DNA of 64,000 nt from Sva-07 sp963716235 (lineage in GTDB: Bacteria; Actinomycetota; Acidimicrobiia; Acidimicrobiales; Ilumatobacteraceae), in NCBI GenBank assembly GCA_963716235.1, contig CAVQTE010000010.1, forward strand, positions 62,001 to 126,000. The letters are read 5' to 3'. A program made the position numbers and the translations under genes. Shown here piece after piece: positions 62,815 to 64,000 of the stretch. The notes under the pieces are model-generated. The model worked only from the letters and a program-made list of their open reading frames with translations. It searched no databases and was not told the origin of the DNA. How positions within the stretch are numbered: the stretch's first letter is position 1; each line of letters opens with the position of its first letter.

Positions 62815-63636
62815 GCGGCTGTCCGGCCGAGTCATCACGTAGGCAATGGCACCGCCGACGACGACCGCCATCACGACGCCGACGATCTGCCAGTGCTCGT
62901 TCAGGAACGTGGTGGCCTGAGCCTGGCGTTCCAGCGCCCAGTCGGTGACCGGATCGCCTTCCTCCTTGATGTCGACCCAGTAGAAGTACCAGAGCAGGTA
63001 CACACCCGACAGGACGACGAAGCCCGCGGCGATCCGGTCGACGTAGCGCATTCCACCGCGGAGGAACTTGAGCAGGCTCGTGTTGGCCGATGCCAACGCG
63101 ATCGTGAGGGCGCTGACGAGCAGGGCCATCCCGGCGCCATAGGCCAGCACGTTGCCGACGCCGGCCACCACGCCCTCACGCGCCGTCGTGCTGAACACCG
63201 TGGCGATGAACAGCCCGATCGTGCAACCGATGGAGGCGACGGCGTAGGCGATTCCGAACACGAACATGGCTCGCATGGTGCGTTCGGGAGTGTCACCTCC
63301 GGTGTTGATGTTCGGCGTCATGAAGGGGATCTTGTACCCGAACAGCATCGCAATGCCGAGAACGACGAGAGCCAGACCGATGCCGCCGGTCGCGTACTTG
63401 GCGTTCTCGTTGATCCAGTTGGTGAAGTTGTAGGAGATCACACCGGCAACGAGGAACACCGACAAGAAGCCGGCCGACACAGCGGCGCTGACGAGCAACG
63501 CCCGGCGCATCGTGGCGCGCTGGGTGCCGGGGAGCGACCCTTGCATGCCGAGGAAGTACATGAGATACGTCGGCAGCAGGATGAATCCGCACGGATTGAC
63601 CGCGGCGACCATGCCGCGGATGAACGACAGGCTCAT
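62794..63636 (-). CDS. ccdA: Cytochrome c biogenesis / thiol-disulfide transporter CcdA
   Basis: Intact 280-residue polytopic membrane protein. The first cysteine motif is VNPCGFILLPTYLMYFLG (TM1) and the second is AVASIGCTIGLFIATVFSTT (TM4 area). These are the redox Cys pair that carries electrons across the membrane. About seven membrane segments are visible, for example SAAVSAGFLSVFLVAGVISY and GGIGLALVVLGIAMLFG. The C-terminus has a further segment (IVGVVMAVVVGGAIAYVM). Start ATG 63636, overlapping the stop of the TlpA-like gene (ATGA). It supplies reductant to the TlpA-like partner for cytochrome c or other periplasmic thiols. Its 3' end overlaps the E1 gene by 21 bases. Confidence 0.92.
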   Translation of the reverse strand: MSLSFIRGMVAAVNPCGFILLPTYLMYFLGMQGSLPGTQRATMRRALLVSAAVSAGFLSVFLVAGVISYNFTNWINENAKYATGGIGLALVVLGIAMLFGYKIPFMTPNINTGGDTPERTMRAMFVFGIAYAVASIGCTIGLFIATVFSTTAREGVVAGVGNVLAYGAGMALLVSALTIALASANTSLLKFLRGGMRYVDRIAAGFVVLSGVYLLWYFYWVDIKEEGDPVTDWALERQAQATTFLNEHWQIVGVVMAVVVGGAIAYVMTRPDSRSAAEFV

Positions 63637-64000
63637 GTCAGCTTGCTCTCCTCGAGCATCAACTGGTCGATCTTGGCTCGGAGTTCATCGGCGTCGAGTG
63701 CCCCGGACTGCTCGACGATCGTGCCGTCGGAGGTCACGAACAGCGTGACGGGAAACGCAACGGCGCCCACACCATCGGCGAGCTCGGCGAAATCGTCTCG
63801 GAAGAGGTCGTACTGCACACCGCGTTCGCCGGCGAAGCGTTCCATCACCTCGACCGAGTCGATCGTGTTGACACCGACGAATCGCACGTCGTCGCGCTCC
63901 GCATCGACCTCGGCGAAGGCAGGGAGTTCCTTGGCACATGGCGGACACGTGGAGAACCAGAGATTGACGACCAGCGGCTCGCCGAGCAGATCGGCGGTGG
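63633..64000 (-). CDS. TlpA-like thioredoxin-fold protein, partial
   Basis: Thioredoxin-like extracytoplasmic protein cut by the window end. Reading continues to 64000: PLVVNLWFSTCPPCAKELPA, with the CPPC redox site. It then runs VRFVGVNTIDSVEVMERFAG and AFPVTLFVTSDGTIVEQSGA (cis-Pro in AFPVT). At least 122 residues are seen. The N-terminal signal or anchor is outside. The stop overlaps the ATG of ccdA, so the pair forms an operon in which CcdA reduces this protein. A role in cytochrome c maturation or oxidative folding is likely. Confidence 0.92.
   Translation of the reverse strand, partial: TADLLGEPLVVNLWFSTCPPCAKELPAFAEVDAERDDVRFVGVNTIDSVEVMERFAGERGVQYDLFRDDFAELADGVGAVAFPVTLFVTSDGTIVEQSGALDADELRAKIDQLMLEESKLT

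Overview
The window is high-GC DNA (roughly two thirds G+C) from an actinobacterium. A GlnR-type orphan regulator beside two glutamine synthetases, a pair of ArsA/Get3-like ATPases, an Rv0909-like small protein, a lysC with an internal beta-subunit start, and frequent GTG/TTG starts with 4-base ATGA/GTGA overlaps all point to Actinomycetota. The lineage looks like Acidimicrobiia (Ilumatobacter-like), which is an inference. No phage, IS element, integrase, CRISPR array or rRNA is visible. One tRNA is present (tRNA-Pro, anticodon CGG).

About 23 genes are interrupted by single-base frameshifts although the protein stays well conserved when read across frames. They include housekeeping genes such as lysC, mrp, znuABC and an E1-type dehydrogenase. 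I read most of these as indel errors in the assembly rather than real pseudogenes. Spans are given for the whole gene, with the break points noted.

Layout: 1-6.7 kb, broken catabolic and repair genes (DEAD-box helicase, SHOCT/DUF6325 pair, SDR, CoA-transferase, LigD-type ligase, kynureninase, ABM monooxygenase). 6.8-14.7 kb, lysC, CNNM/CorC transporter, DegT aminotransferase, methyltransferase, asd, MazG-like protein, UvrD-like helicase. 14.9-22.8 kb, a cell-surface island: one LPxTG-type protein and two tandem paralogous secreted proteins with nearly identical C-terminal repeat modules. 22.8-30.2 kb, tRNA-Pro, response regulator, two ArsA-like ATPases, NfeD, selB-selA, and a small antitoxin-like protein. 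30.3-34.5 kb, a four-gene TelA/VWA membrane operon. 34.6-39 kb, dut, NUDIX, and a Zur-type zinc uptake locus (znuC / znuA-znuB / zur) with a visible operator. 39-44.3 kb, nadE, penicillin-acylase-like protein, SMP-30. 44.4-47.7 kb, a nitrogen cluster glnII-glnA-glnR preceded by a GlnR-like box. 47.7-52.5 kb, SGNH lipoprotein, decarboxylase-amidohydrolase pair, tag-ridA. 52.6-58.2 kb, Tat lipoprotein, an Fe-S cluster island (erpA, SufR-like regulator, mrp), SEC-C protein. 58.2-64 kb, NUDIX, acyl-CoA transferase plus transketolase-like E1, ccdA-tlpA.

The most striking non-coding signal is a dispersed palindrome with the fixed core GGGGTCTGACCCC. It occurs in about eight intergenic or gene-end positions. 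Each copy has different self-complementary arms, and the arms often contain the stop codons of the flanking genes. All copies have the same orientation on this strand.
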